From RH-AL1 sp964243435 (lineage in GTDB: Bacteria > Pseudomonadota > Alphaproteobacteria > Rhizobiales > Beijerinckiaceae): a DNA stretch of 64,000 nt. Below, piece by piece: positions 1 through 8,855 of the stretch. The stretch is taken from the NCBI GenBank assembly GCA_964243435.1, contig CAXTFM010000004.1, forward strand, positions 7,664 through 71,663, read 5' to 3'. Below the pieces are notes generated by a model, which was not told the origin of the DNA, did not search any database, and saw only the letters and a list, made by a program, of their open reading frames with translations. The translations under genes were made by a program, and so were the position numbers. How positions within the stretch are numbered: the stretch's first letter is position 1; each line of letters begins with the position of its first letter.

Positions 1-264
1 ACTCTTCTCGCTGGCGTCGCCGTAGGCGCGGTAGGAGGCGCCGGCGTCACGGATGTGGCGGTCGGCGCCGGCGAAGCGGCGGCGCATCTCGTCCGGCCCG
101 AGTTCGACGAGCCGGGCGATGAAGGACATCCACGCGCCGCGCGGGCGGCCGTCGGCGCCGATGAACTCGTCGGGCACGTCCGGCAGCTTGCGATAGCGCG
201 CGACGATCTCGTCCAGCTCGGTGAAGCCCGGCAGCTGCGTCCTGACCGCCTGTGCCCCCGTCAT
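1..264 (-). CDS. Circularly permuted ATP-grasp family protein, N-terminal part only
   Basis: The minus strand from an ATG at 264 encodes 88 codons that run off the window edge, so only the N-terminus is present. It begins MTGAQAVRTQLPGFTELDEI and contains VELGPDEMRRRFAGADRHI, which resembles the start of the circularly permuted ATP-grasp (DUF404/DUF407) proteins. In this family the gene commonly lies beside a transglutaminase-like gene, and here it follows one on the same strand with a 7 nt gap, so the two are probably co-transcribed. The family is thought to make or modify a peptide, but no reaction can be assigned from this fragment. The ATP-grasp core lies outside the window. Confidence 0.7.
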   Translation of the reverse strand, partial: MTGAQAVRTQLPGFTELDEIVARYRKLPDVPDEFIGADGRPRGAWMSFIARLVELGPDEMRRRFAGADRHIRDAGASYRAYGDASEKS

Positions 265-271
265 GTGTCCT

Positions 272-3200
272 CTAGCTGTGGAGTGCGCGGCGCAGGTCGA
301 GGGTCAGGGGGAAGTCGGCGTTCGGCACCTCGGCTGGGACGCTGAACGCGCCCGGGGTGTGCCCTCGCGGCTCGAAGCGCGCGAGGCGCCGCGCTTCCGC
401 TTCGAAGGCGTTGACGGGGAAGGTTTCATAGTTGCGCCCACCCGGATGCGTCGCGTGATGGGTACACCCGCCGAGCGATCGTCCCGTCCAGCTGTCATAC
501 ACATCGAAGGTCAGCGGCGCGTGCGGCGAAATCGTCGGGTGCAGGCCTTCCGCCGGCTGCCACGCCTTGTAGCGCACGCCGGCGACCGCCTGCTGGGTCG
601 CGCCGGTCGGCGTCATCGGCAGGCGGCGGCCGTTGCAGGTGACGAGATGGCGGCCGGGCAGGAAGCCGTCGACCTTGACCTGAAGGCGCTGCGTCGAGGA
701 GTCGACGTAGCGGATCGTGCCGCCGAGTGCGCCGGTTTCGCCGAGCACCGGCCAGGGCTCCAGCGCTTGGCGCAGTTCAAGCCTGACGCCCCCTGCCTCA
801 ACCGTGCCGCAGAACGGGAACCTGAATTCACGCTGCGCCTCGAACCAGGCGGGGTCGAAGGCGTAGCCCGCCCCGGCGAGATCGGCGAGCACGCCCGTGA
901 AATCCTCCCACACGTAGTGCGGCAGCATGAAACGATCGTGCAACGTGGTGCCCCAGCGCGCAAAGCCGCCCGCCTGCGGCACGCGCCAGAACCAGGCCAC
1001 GAAGGCGCGCAGCAGCAGCTGCTGGGCAAGGCTCATGCGGCTGTCCGGCGGCATTTCGAAGGAGCGGAACTCGATCAGGCCGAGCCGGCCCGTCGGCCCG
1101 TCCGGCGAGTACAGCTTGTCGATGCAGATCTCGCATCGGTGGGTGTTGCCGGTGACATCGACGAGGATGTTGCGGAACAGGCGGTCGACCAGCCACAGGG
1201 GGAAGGCGTCGCCGGGCTTGGGCACGTGGCCCATCGCGATCTCAAGCTCGTACAACCCGTCGTGGCGCGCCTCGTCGACGCGCGGCGCCTGGCTGGTCGG
1301 CCCGATGAAAAGACCGGAGAACAGGTAACTGAGCGAAGGATGGCGCTGCCAATACAGCACGAAGCTCTTGAGCAGGTCGGGCCGGCGCAGGAATGGCGAA
1401 TCGGCCGGTGTCACGCCGCCGAGCACAACGTGGTTGCCGCCGCCCGTGCCGGTGTGGCGGCCGTCGGTCATGAATTTATCGGCGCCGAGCTTGCATTGCC
1501 GGGCGTCCTCGTAAACGCCCGTCGTGATCGCCACGGCCTCCGGCCAGCTCGCTGCGGGATGCACATTGACCTCGATGACGCCGGGGTCGGGCGTGACCTT
1601 GATCACGTCGAGGCGCGGGTCCACCGGCGGCGGATAGCCCTCGATGTGGATCGGCGTGCCGGTCTCCTCCGCGGAGCGCTCCACGGCGTCGAGCAGCTCG
1701 AGGTAGTCTTCCAGGCGCTTGGTCGGCGGCATGAACACGCAGACCACGCCATCGCGCGGTTCGACGGAGATGGCCGTACGCACCGCGTTTTCGACGAGGT
1801 CCTGCTCCACCCGCGGCTGGGCTGTCGCGCGGCTGCCCTCGACCCGCTCGAAGCGCGGGCTTGGCGGCGCACTGGCGGGAACGGGTCGTGCGAGGTCGGG
1901 CAGCGGACCCCGTTCGGCGATCGGGTCGGGATCGTTGGTGAAAGGATAGGCGGCAGGCGGCACGTAGGGTAGCGAGGACAGCGGCAGGCGGTAGCCCACC
2001 GGCGAGTCGCCCGGCACCAGGTAGAGCTTGTCCCGGCGCAGCGCCCAGCGCTCGCTCGTCCAGCGCGGTTGCGCGTCCGAGCGCGTTTGCCAGCTTTGCA
2101 CGGGGAGCACGAAGCCCGACGGCGTGGCGAGGCCCCGCGTGAACGTTCGCACCATGCGGTTGCGCTCCTCGGGGTCGTCGATCTTGGGGTCGGTCGGCGT
2201 GACGTTGGTCGGCAACGCGGCCTCCCGCTCGCTCCACACTGCGGGGTCCTCGAAGGCGGGAACGACGTTGTCGGGTGAAAGTGCGAGGTTGCGGGCGATG
2301 GCCGCGGCAAAGGCCGCGGCAGCCTCGCACGTGCGCTCGACAACCGTTTGCGGCGGGGCGTCGACGCGCTTCTGCTCGGCGCTGAGGGTGCGCGCAACCG
2401 AGGCGATCAGCGCCTGGTTCTTCCAAATCGGCTTTCCGTCGCGGCGCCAATAAAGGGAAAAGGCCCAGCGCGGCAGGGTTTCGCCGGGGTACCATTTGCC
2501 CTGGCCGTAGAGCAGCATGCCGCCCGGCGCGAAGCGCGCGCGCAGGCGGCGGATCAGCCGGTCGGCGAAGCCCTGCTTGGTTTCCCCCACCGCGGCCGTG
2601 TTCCATTCCGCCGCCTCGAACTCCGACGCGGAGACGAAGGTCGGTTCGCCGCCCATCGTGAGGCGGACGTCCTGGGCGGACAGGTCGGCGTCGACCTTGC
2701 CGCCGAGCGCGTCCACCGCCGTCCAGGCCTCGTCGGAGAAGGGCAGCGAGATGCGCGGCGTTTCCGCGATGCGACGCACCTGCATGTCGAAGGCGAAGGT
2801 GACCTCGGCGGGGTCGACGAGGCCGGAGATCGGGGCCGCCGAGCGGTAGTGCGGCGTCGCGCAGACCGGCAGATGCCCTTCGCCGCAGAGCAGTCCAGAG
2901 GTTGCATCGAGCCCGATCCAGCCTGCGCCGGGCACGTAAACCTCCGCCCAGGCGTGGAGGTCGGTGAAGTCCTGCCGCGTGCCCTGCGGTCCCTCCATCG
3001 GATCGATGTCGGCCTTGAGCTGAACGAGGTAGCCGGACACGAAGCGCGCGGCGAGGCCGAGGTGGCGCAGGACGTGGACGAGGAGCCAGGCCGAGTCGCG
3101 GCACGAGCCGGAGCGCGAGGCCAGTGTCTCCTCCGGCGTTTGCACGCCCGGCTCCATCCGGATCAGGTAGGCGACGAGCTGCGACAGCCGCACGTTCAGG

Positions 3201-3640
3201 TTGACCAGGAAATCCGCGGTGCCCGTCGGCGCCGTCGGCACGTCGGCGAGGAAGGCGGCGAGCCCCGGCCCGGCCGGCTCGGTTTCGAGGTAGGGGGCCA
3301 GCTCCTTCGCGAGGTCCGCCTCGTAGCGGAACGGAAAGCTGCTGGCGTAGTCCTCGACGAAGAAATCGAACGGGTTGAAGACGTCGAGGTCGACGCTGAG
3401 GTCGACCTCGATCTTCAACTCGGTCGCCTTTGTCGGAAAAACGAGTCGTGCCAGCCAATTGCCGTAGGGATCCTGCTGCCAGTTGATGAAATGGTCGGCC
3501 GGCTCCACCTTGAGCGAGTAGCTTTTCACCGGCGTGCGGCAATGCGGCGCCGGCCGGAGACGGATCAACTGCGGGCCAATGCCGACCGGCCTGTCGTAGG
3601 TGTAGTGCGTCAGGTGGTAGATGGCGGCGGAAATGGCCAA
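272..3640 (-). CDS. DUF2126 transglutaminase-like protein
   Basis: The 1122-residue protein has an N-terminal bacterial transglutaminase-like region of about 300 residues followed by a long DUF2126 domain. A papain-like Cys-His-Asp triad is visible: Cys in SRSGSCRDSAW, His in DLHAWAEVYVP and Asp in GLDATSG. Length matches the two-domain family. The start is TTG at 3640 with GAGG about 8 nt upstream, and the first residues line up with the family pattern (HLTHYTYDRPVGIGPQLIRL). It is followed after 7 nt by the ATP-grasp partner. Such pairs are widespread in alphaproteobacteria, but their substrate is not established. It could be a protease or an amide-forming enzyme rather than a crosslinking transglutaminase. 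Confidence 0.85.
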   Translation of the reverse strand: MAISAAIYHLTHYTYDRPVGIGPQLIRLRPAPHCRTPVKSYSLKVEPADHFINWQQDPYGNWLARLVFPTKATELKIEVDLSVDLDVFNPFDFFVEDYASSFPFRYEADLAKELAPYLETEPAGPGLAAFLADVPTAPTGTADFLVNLNVRLSQLVAYLIRMEPGVQTPEETLASRSGSCRDSAWLLVHVLRHLGLAARFVSGYLVQLKADIDPMEGPQGTRQDFTDLHAWAEVYVPGAGWIGLDATSGLLCGEGHLPVCATPHYRSAAPISGLVDPAEVTFAFDMQVRRIAETPRISLPFSDEAWTAVDALGGKVDADLSAQDVRLTMGGEPTFVSASEFEAAEWNTAAVGETKQGFADRLIRRLRARFAPGGMLLYGQGKWYPGETLPRWAFSLYWRRDGKPIWKNQALIASVARTLSAEQKRVDAPPQTVVERTCEAAAAFAAAIARNLALSPDNVVPAFEDPAVWSEREAALPTNVTPTDPKIDDPEERNRMVRTFTRGLATPSGFVLPVQSWQTRSDAQPRWTSERWALRRDKLYLVPGDSPVGYRLPLSSLPYVPPAAYPFTNDPDPIAERGPLPDLARPVPASAPPSPRFERVEGSRATAQPRVEQDLVENAVRTAISVEPRDGVVCVFMPPTKRLEDYLELLDAVERSAEETGTPIHIEGYPPPVDPRLDVIKVTPDPGVIEVNVHPAASWPEAVAITTGVYEDARQCKLGADKFMTDGRHTGTGGGNHVVLGGVTPADSPFLRRPDLLKSFVLYWQRHPSLSYLFSGLFIGPTSQAPRVDEARHDGLYELEIAMGHVPKPGDAFPLWLVDRLFRNILVDVTGNTHRCEICIDKLYSPDGPTGRLGLIEFRSFEMPPDSRMSLAQQLLLRAFVAWFWRVPQAGGFARWGTTLHDRFMLPHYVWEDFTGVLADLAGAGYAFDPAWFEAQREFRFPFCGTVEAGGVRLELRQALEPWPVLGETGALGGTIRYVDSSTQRLQVKVDGFLPGRHLVTCNGRRLPMTPTGATQQAVAGVRYKAWQPAEGLHPTISPHAPLTFDVYDSWTGRSLGGCTHHATHPGGRNYETFPVNAFEAEARRLARFEPRGHTPGAFSVPAEVPNADFPLTLDLRRALHS

Positions 3641-3756
3641 GGTGGGCCTCGCTTCGGATCGGTCGCCGCAGACTTAGGACGCTTGCTCGGGGCAGGCAAC
3701 GTTCGTGCCCGCGCATCCCGCGCCGCGCACGCTTCAGCGGACACGGTCGCGCCGGT

Positions 3757-4302
3757 TCAGGCGCCCTTGGGACGGAAGGCGACCACCGCCGCCGGATCGG
3801 TTTCGAGCCGGGCGGCGCCGATCAGGTCGAGGCAATAGGGCACGGCGGCGAAGACGGCGTCGAGGCAGGTCGCGATCGACCCCGGCTTACCCGGCAGGTT
3901 GATGACGAGGCAGCGGCCGCGCTGCGCCGCCATTTGCCGCGAAAGGATGGCGGTCGGCACCTCGCGCAGGCTCACCTGCCGCATCAGCTCGCCGAAACCG
4001 GGGTACACGCGCTCCGTCGCCGCCAGCGTCGCCTCGGGGGTGAGGTCGCGCGGCGAGGGGCCGGTGCCGCCCGTGGTGAGGACGAGGTCGCAACCCTCCT
4101 CGTCGGCAAGCGCGACAAGCGCGTCGCGCACGCTGTCGAACCCGTCCGGCACGATCCGGCGAAGGATGGTGAAGGGCGAGGTGAGCACGCGCGACAGGTA
4201 CGCCTCGATCGCCGGTCCGCTTTCGTCCCGGTAGATGCCGGCGCTCGCCCGGTCGGAGGCGGTGAGGACGCCGATGCGGGCGGGGCGCGATGGCGCGCTC
4301 AC
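3757..4302 (-). CDS. mog: Molybdopterin adenylyltransferase-like protein (MogA/MoaB family)
   Basis: The 181-residue protein has the MogA/MoaB fold signature. The N-terminal strand IGVLTASDRASAG is followed by LVLTTGGTGPSPRDLTPEA, the GGTG loop that binds molybdopterin, and the C-terminal NLPGKPGS motif is present. The family adenylylates molybdopterin before molybdenum insertion. Start is GTG at 4302: its GTG overlaps the TGA of the upstream DUF1330 gene in GTGA, and this gives a normal N-terminus. An in-frame extension upstream would overlap DUF1330 and looks non-coding. The coupling to a DUF1330 protein is unusual. MoaB and MogA cannot be separated reliably by reading alone. Confidence 0.88.
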   Translation of the reverse strand: MSAPSRPARIGVLTASDRASAGIYRDESGPAIEAYLSRVLTSPFTILRRIVPDGFDSVRDALVALADEEGCDLVLTTGGTGPSPRDLTPEATLAATERVYPGFGELMRQVSLREVPTAILSRQMAAQRGRCLVINLPGKPGSIATCLDAVFAAVPYCLDLIGAARLETDPAAVVAFRPKGA

Positions 4303-4916
4303 ATGCCTTCCACGATGACGACCTCGCCGGTCGAAACCGCGACGCGGTGCTGGCGCGCGCGCTGGTAATCGTCCGACGTGTAGCACGCGATCGCCGACTG
4401 CACGTCCTGGAACTGGATCAGCACGTTGCGCCCGCGCGCCTGGCCCTCCAGCGCGTCGTAGGCCCCGCCGCGCACGAGGAAACGCGCGTCGTAGCGCTGG
4501 AACACCGGCGCAGCCGCCGCCACGTAGGCCTTCAACGGCGCGGGGTCGTTGATGTCGAAGCGCGCGACCCAGTAGCCCTTCTTGCCCGTGTCGGGCGCGG
4601 CGACGTGGCCCTGCGGCGCCTCGAGTCCTTCGACCAGCAGAAGCTCACCCTGCGACACGGCGAGACGGTGGCGGCGTGCCGCCTGATAGGTGTCGGAGTT
4701 GAACCAGCCGCGCCCGGCGGCCATGTCGGGGAATTCGATCACCACGTTGCGCGCGCGTCCCTGCCCTTCCATCGGATGGGCCTCGCCGCCGCGCGCAAGA
4801 AAGCGCGCGCCGTGCGCGCGGTAGGCCGGACCCGCCTCCTCCGTGTACCTGGGATAGGCCGTCTTCGCACCCTCGGGATCGGTGGTGTCGACGCGGGCGA
4901 TCATGAAGGCGTGCAT
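4299..4916 (-). CDS. Tandem DUF1330 protein
   Basis: The 205-residue protein consists of two DUF1330 (ferredoxin-like, dimeric alpha/beta barrel) domains in tandem, about residues 1-100 and 105-205. Each copy carries the family pattern: an N-terminal strand (HAFMIARVDTTDP, GYWVARFDINDP), then a central ARFLARGG or ARFLVRGG turn, then ARNVVIEFPD or GRNVLIQFQD, and a YQAARRHRLAV or YQRARQHRVAV helix ending in VEG. DUF1330 proteins are normally about 95 residues and dimerise, so this fusion probably mimics the dimer in one chain. The function is unknown. It overlaps mog by 4 nt and lies 73 nt downstream of the SDR gene. Confidence 0.85.
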   Translation of the reverse strand: MHAFMIARVDTTDPEGAKTAYPRYTEEAGPAYRAHGARFLARGGEAHPMEGQGRARNVVIEFPDMAAGRGWFNSDTYQAARRHRLAVSQGELLLVEGLEAPQGHVAAPDTGKKGYWVARFDINDPAPLKAYVAAAAPVFQRYDARFLVRGGAYDALEGQARGRNVLIQFQDVQSAIACYTSDDYQRARQHRVAVSTGEVVIVEGM

Positions 4917-4989
4917 GGGCGTGTTCCGGGCTATGCTAGGGAAGTTCGGCACCGTCCTAGGCCGGCGGTGCACAAGGGTCGAGGCCGGC

Positions 4990-5844
4990 TTATGACGGCT
5001 TCGTCGCGCCGGTCTGCGCGGCGAAGGCCTTGAACGCCTCGCCATAGTCCTTGTGCCAGCGCGACAGCGGTGGGCGGTTCTCCACGATATCGCCTGCCGC
5101 CCACAGGATGCGCCGCTCGTCGGTCGCGCGTGGCACGTCGTTGTCGGGGCAAAGGATGTAGAAGTCGCCGCGCCCCACCGCCTCCACCATGAAATCAATG
5201 GTCTGTTCCGGCGTCCAGGCGGCCTCGGGCTTCTGCGTGCGGCCCCGCGCGGTGAGACCGGTGAACACGAAGCCGGGGATCAGCAAGTGTGCCGACAGCT
5301 TGCCGCCCTCGACGTTGCGCAGGTGGTGCTCCAACGCCTCGGTGAACGCCTTCACGCCGGCCTTGGCGACGTTGTAGGCCGGGTTGCCCGGCGGCGTGGT
5401 GATGCCCTGCTTGGAGCCGGTGTTGATGACCAGTCCCGGCGCACCGCGTGCGAGCATGCCGGGCACGATGGCCTGGGTGCCATGGACGATGCCCATCAGG
5501 TTGATGCCGATGAGCTGTGCCCAGGCCGCCGACGGCCCGAACACGTCGCTGTCCGGCGACACGCCGGCGTTGTTCATCAGGAGGTCGATGGCGCCGAGCT
5601 TGTCGAGCACCGTCGCTTCGAGATGCTTCAGGGAGGCGGGGTCGGCGACATCGGTCGGCACGGCCATCGCGACGCCCGACCGGGCCAGCTCCGTTTCGGC
5701 GGCGGCGAGACGTTCGCCGGGCAGATCGGCGATCGCGACGCGCATGCCGAAGCCGAGGAATCTTTTCGCCGCGGCAAGGCCGATGCCGGAGGCGCCGCCG
5801 GTGATCACGGCGACCTTGCGGGGCGACAGGACGGGGTGCGGCAT
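4990..5844 (-). CDS. Short-chain dehydrogenase/reductase (classical SDR)
   Basis: The 284-residue protein is an NAD(P)-dependent SDR oxidoreductase. The Rossmann glycine motif TGGASGIGLA is near residue 15, NNAGVS follows, the catalytic Ser is in INTGSKQG, and the Tyr-x-x-x-Lys pair is in PAYNVAKAG. The substrate cannot be predicted. The C-terminal 40 residues extend slightly past the usual 250-residue core. Start is the ATG at 5844. It sits between the efflux pair and the DUF1330-mog pair on the same strand, so it may belong to a longer transcript. Confidence 0.88.
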   Translation of the reverse strand: MPHPVLSPRKVAVITGGASGIGLAAAKRFLGFGMRVAIADLPGERLAAAETELARSGVAMAVPTDVADPASLKHLEATVLDKLGAIDLLMNNAGVSPDSDVFGPSAAWAQLIGINLMGIVHGTQAIVPGMLARGAPGLVINTGSKQGITTPPGNPAYNVAKAGVKAFTEALEHHLRNVEGGKLSAHLLIPGFVFTGLTARGRTQKPEAAWTPEQTIDFMVEAVGRGDFYILCPDNDVPRATDERRILWAAGDIVENRPPLSRWHKDYGEAFKAFAAQTGATKPS

Positions 5845-5935
5845 GGCGGCGGACTCTCGCGCTCGGGGTGCGCGGGCAACGGCCGGGCGGGCGAAAGGTT
5901 GAGGCGCCGGCCCGCGGCCGCGGCGCGACCAAGCG

Positions 5936-7492
5936 TCAGTGCGCCCCGGCCGCCGCATCCGGGCGCCGCGGCCGTCGGAGGATGAGGATGGCGGCGAGGC
6001 TGACGACGAGCCCGGTGCCGACGATCCAGAAGGCGTCGGCATAGGCGATGACGGTCGCCTCGCGGCGCACCTGCGCGGCGAGGACCGCCAGCGCCTGAGC
6101 CTTGGCGAGCGCGGGGTCGGCGGCGTTGCGCATGCCCGCCACCAGCGCGCCAACGCGCTCCTGCGTGCGCAGCGCGTTGGCGGTCATCGCCTCGGCGAGG
6201 GCGGAGAAGTGCATGTGCTCGCGTCGCTCGATCACCGTCGACAGCAGGGCGATGCCGACCGAACCGCCGAGGTTGCGCATCATGTTGGACAGCGCCGACG
6301 CGTCGGCGGTGTCGCGCGGCGCCAGCCCGGCGGTGGACAGCTGCGACAAGGGAATCGAGAACAGCGGCTGCCCTGCGGCGCGCAGCAGCTGCGGCAGGAT
6401 CAGCTCGTGCATGCCGACGTCATGAGTGAGGTTGACGTTGATGAAGCAGCTCGCGGCGAAGAGCAGCGTGCCGGTGGCGACGAGCAGGCGCGGGTCGACG
6501 CGGCGCATCAGCAGCGGCATCATCGGAAAGATGGCGAGCTGGGGGATGCCGCTCCACATCACCACCCAGCCGATCTGCTGGGCGCTGTAGTGCTGGATCT
6601 GCGCGCAGTAGAGCGGGATGACGTAGGTCGAACCGTAGGACACGGCGCCGAGCACCACCATCAGCATGGTCGCCGCCCCGATCGTCGGGTTGCGCAGCAC
6701 CTTGAGATTGATGAAGGGGCGCCGGGCCGTGAGCTCGCGGGCGACGAAAAGCGCGATGCCGACCGCCGCGACCGCGGCCAAGCGCGAGATCACGGCTGAT
6801 TCGAACCAGTCCTTGCGCTGCCCCTCCTCCAGCACGACGGTCAGGCTCGACAGGCCGACGGCCATCGCCGCGACGCCGAACCAGTCGCCCTTGGCCAGCT
6901 CCTCCCACCGCGTGCCCTGCCTGGGCAGGGCGTAAAGCTGCAACGCCGCCGCGACCGGCCCCGGCAACAGGTTGAGATAGAAGATGTAGTGCCAGGAGAA
7001 GGTCTCGGTCAGCCAGCCGCCGATGGTGGGGCCGATCGCCGGGGCGAAGGTGGCGGTGAGGCCGAACACGGTGATGCCGATCCCCTGCTGCGCCTTCGGC
7101 AGGCGGGTGCGCAGGATGGTGATGGCGGTCGGGATCAGCACCCCGCCGGTGAAGCCCTGCCCGGCGCGGAACAGGATGAGCTGCGGCAGGCTCGTCGACA
7201 GCGCGCACAGGAAGGAAAAGCCGACGAACAGCGCCGTGTTGACGCTGAGGTAGCGCCGTAGGCCGAACACGCTGCCGAGCCAGCCGGTGAGCGGGATCAC
7301 GATGATCTCCGCCATCAGGTAGGCGGTCGAGATCCAACTTCCCTGGTCCGACGAGGCGCCGATGCCGCCTTCGATGTCGGCGAGCGACGAGTTGGTGATC
7401 TGAATGTCGAGGATGGCGGTGAACGCGCCGAGGATACCGCCGACGAGGGCGAGCCAGTCCTTCAGGGTGGCCTTCTCCGCGGCGGCGCTCAT
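5936..7492 (-). CDS. emrB: DHA2-family MFS drug efflux permease (EmrB/QacA type)
   Basis: The 518-residue membrane protein has about 14 hydrophobic segments and DHA2 motifs: LDIQITNSSL in the first segment, FGLRRYLSV in loop 2-3 and GGVLIPTAI in segment 5. It would export hydrophobic drugs or other amphiphiles by proton antiport. It overlaps the upstream membrane-fusion protein gene by 4 nt (ATGA), so the two subunits are translationally coupled, as in emrAB. Substrate specificity is not predictable. The C-terminus ends in a short basic stretch. Confidence 0.9.
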   Translation of the reverse strand: MSAAAEKATLKDWLALVGGILGAFTAILDIQITNSSLADIEGGIGASSDQGSWISTAYLMAEIIVIPLTGWLGSVFGLRRYLSVNTALFVGFSFLCALSTSLPQLILFRAGQGFTGGVLIPTAITILRTRLPKAQQGIGITVFGLTATFAPAIGPTIGGWLTETFSWHYIFYLNLLPGPVAAALQLYALPRQGTRWEELAKGDWFGVAAMAVGLSSLTVVLEEGQRKDWFESAVISRLAAVAAVGIALFVARELTARRPFINLKVLRNPTIGAATMLMVVLGAVSYGSTYVIPLYCAQIQHYSAQQIGWVVMWSGIPQLAIFPMMPLLMRRVDPRLLVATGTLLFAASCFINVNLTHDVGMHELILPQLLRAAGQPLFSIPLSQLSTAGLAPRDTADASALSNMMRNLGGSVGIALLSTVIERREHMHFSALAEAMTANALRTQERVGALVAGMRNAADPALAKAQALAVLAAQVRREATVIAYADAFWIVGTGLVVSLAAILILRRPRRPDAAAGAH

Positions 7493-8688
7493 CGGCGGAC
7501 GAGCTGCGCGGCCGGCGTCGGCGCGCCCTCGTCGCGCACGTCGACCATGGCCTCGGCGGACAGCCCCGGCCGCAGCCGGTCGACGAGCGGGTCGCCGCGT
7601 TCGAGGGCGATCTTGACCGGCACGCGCTGCACCACCTTTGTGAAGTTGCCGGTCGCGTTCTCCGGCGGCAGCAGGGCGAATTGCGAGCCGGTGCCCGGTG
7701 CGAAACTCACGATGCGGCCATGGAACACGTGGTCGCCGAAGGCGTCCACGGTGAACGTGGCGCGCTGCCCTTCGCGCATCGCGCCGACCTGCGTTTCCTT
7801 GAAGTTGGCGACGAGAAAGATCGCCTCGCCCATCGGCACCACGGTGAGCAGGGAGGTTCCGGGTTGGAGGAGCTGGCCCTTGCGCACCGAGCGGTCGCCG
7901 ACCACGCCGTCGATCGGCGCCGTGACCGTGGTGTAGCCGATGTTGAGCCTGGCCTGCTGAAGGTTGATCTCGGCGCGGCGCAGGCTTGCGCGAGCGGCCG
8001 CCTCCAGCGAGCGCAGGCTGTCGATCTGCTGGCGCGCCGCGTCGAAGGCGGCGGTAGCCTTGTCCACGGACGCCCGCTTGATGAGCAGCTCCGAACTCGC
8101 CTGCTGCGAACGCTGCGCCGTGCCGGCGCCAGCGGCGACGAGGTCGTTGTAGCGCTTCGCCTCGACGGAGGCGAAGGAGTGCGCCGCGCGCGCGTTGGCG
8201 AGGTCGGCCTGCGCTTCCGCGATGCGGGCCTGCTGCTGGATGAGCGCGGCGCCGACCCCTTCAAGGCTCGCCTTGGCCTTGTCGAGATCGGCCTCGTCCT
8301 GCAGCAGCACGACCTGGTAGTCGCGGTCGTCGATGCGGGCGATGACGTCGCCGGCGCGCACCGCCTGGTTATCCGTCACGCGCAACTCCGCGACGAAGCC
8401 GCCGACCTTTGGCGCCACCACGACCTTGTCGGCCTGAAGGAAGGCGTCGTCCGTCACTTCCTCGAAGCGCCCATCGGTCCACCAGTGCCAGCCGTAACGC
8501 CCGCCGTAGGTCGCACCGCCGAGCGCGAGCAGCATCAGCACCATCGCCTTCGCGCCGACGCGACGGGTTCGCTGCGGCGCGGGTGCGCCGCCCTCCGTCG
8601 TCGACGGCGCGCGCGCCTCCATCGTCGGTCCGGTTGGGCCGTTAGCCGGCGTAAAGGCGGCGGGACGCTCCAGGGTCGTCGTCGTCAT
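7489..8688 (-). CDS. emrA: HlyD/EmrA-type membrane fusion protein
   Basis: The 399-residue periplasmic adaptor has an N-terminal cytoplasmic tail of about 45 residues and one transmembrane segment (AMVLMLLALGGATYGG). A biotinyl-lipoyl half (VVAPKVGGFVAELRV), a long alpha-helical hairpin and the second half (PIDGVVGDRSVRKGQLL) follow. It bridges EmrB to an outer-membrane channel; no TolC-like gene is in the window. The ATG at 8688 is preferred over an in-frame TTG 12 nt upstream. The gene is divergent from a TetR regulator and has an inverted-repeat operator in its promoter. Confidence 0.9.
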   Translation of the reverse strand: MTTTTLERPAAFTPANGPTGPTMEARAPSTTEGGAPAPQRTRRVGAKAMVLMLLALGGATYGGRYGWHWWTDGRFEEVTDDAFLQADKVVVAPKVGGFVAELRVTDNQAVRAGDVIARIDDRDYQVVLLQDEADLDKAKASLEGVGAALIQQQARIAEAQADLANARAAHSFASVEAKRYNDLVAAGAGTAQRSQQASSELLIKRASVDKATAAFDAARQQIDSLRSLEAAARASLRRAEINLQQARLNIGYTTVTAPIDGVVGDRSVRKGQLLQPGTSLLTVVPMGEAIFLVANFKETQVGAMREGQRATFTVDAFGDHVFHGRIVSFAPGTGSQFALLPPENATGNFTKVVQRVPVKIALERGDPLVDRLRPGLSAEAMVDVRDEGAPTPAAQLVRR

Positions 8689-8703
8689 GGCATATCTCAA
8701 AAC

Positions 8704-8719
8704 AGAACGGTATCGTTCT
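8704..8719. promoter_or_regulatory. Palindromic TetR-type operator
   Basis: The sequence AGAACG-GTAT-CGTTCT is a perfect 6-bp inverted repeat with a 4-nt centre. It lies between emrA and the divergent TetR gene and overlaps the likely -10 element of emrA, so binding would block transcription. The assignment to the neighbouring regulator is by position. Confidence 0.65.
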
Positions 8720-8743
8720 ATAAAGACCGAATGGTTAAGGCAA
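8717..8743 (-). promoter_or_regulatory. Candidate sigma-70 promoter of emrAB
   Basis: On the minus strand TTGCCT (8743-8738) is followed after 15 nt by TATAGA (8722-8717). The spacing is shorter than ideal, but the position upstream of emrA and the overlap with the operator make it the best candidate. Confidence 0.4.
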
Positions 8744-8855
8744 GATTAAGGTGGTCCGCCACGCTGCGCGCCGCTTCCGCATATCGGCGACGGGCGGGAT
8801 GACGTATCCTGTCCCCTGAGTGGAGTGGCGTGCGGGCGTGAAGCGGGAACAGGAG

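Noticed and set aside
221..1972. Plus-strand open frame of 583 codons antisense to the DUF2126 gene
   Set aside because: Arg/Ala/Gly-rich composition without motifs; a shadow of a GC-rich gene on the other strand.
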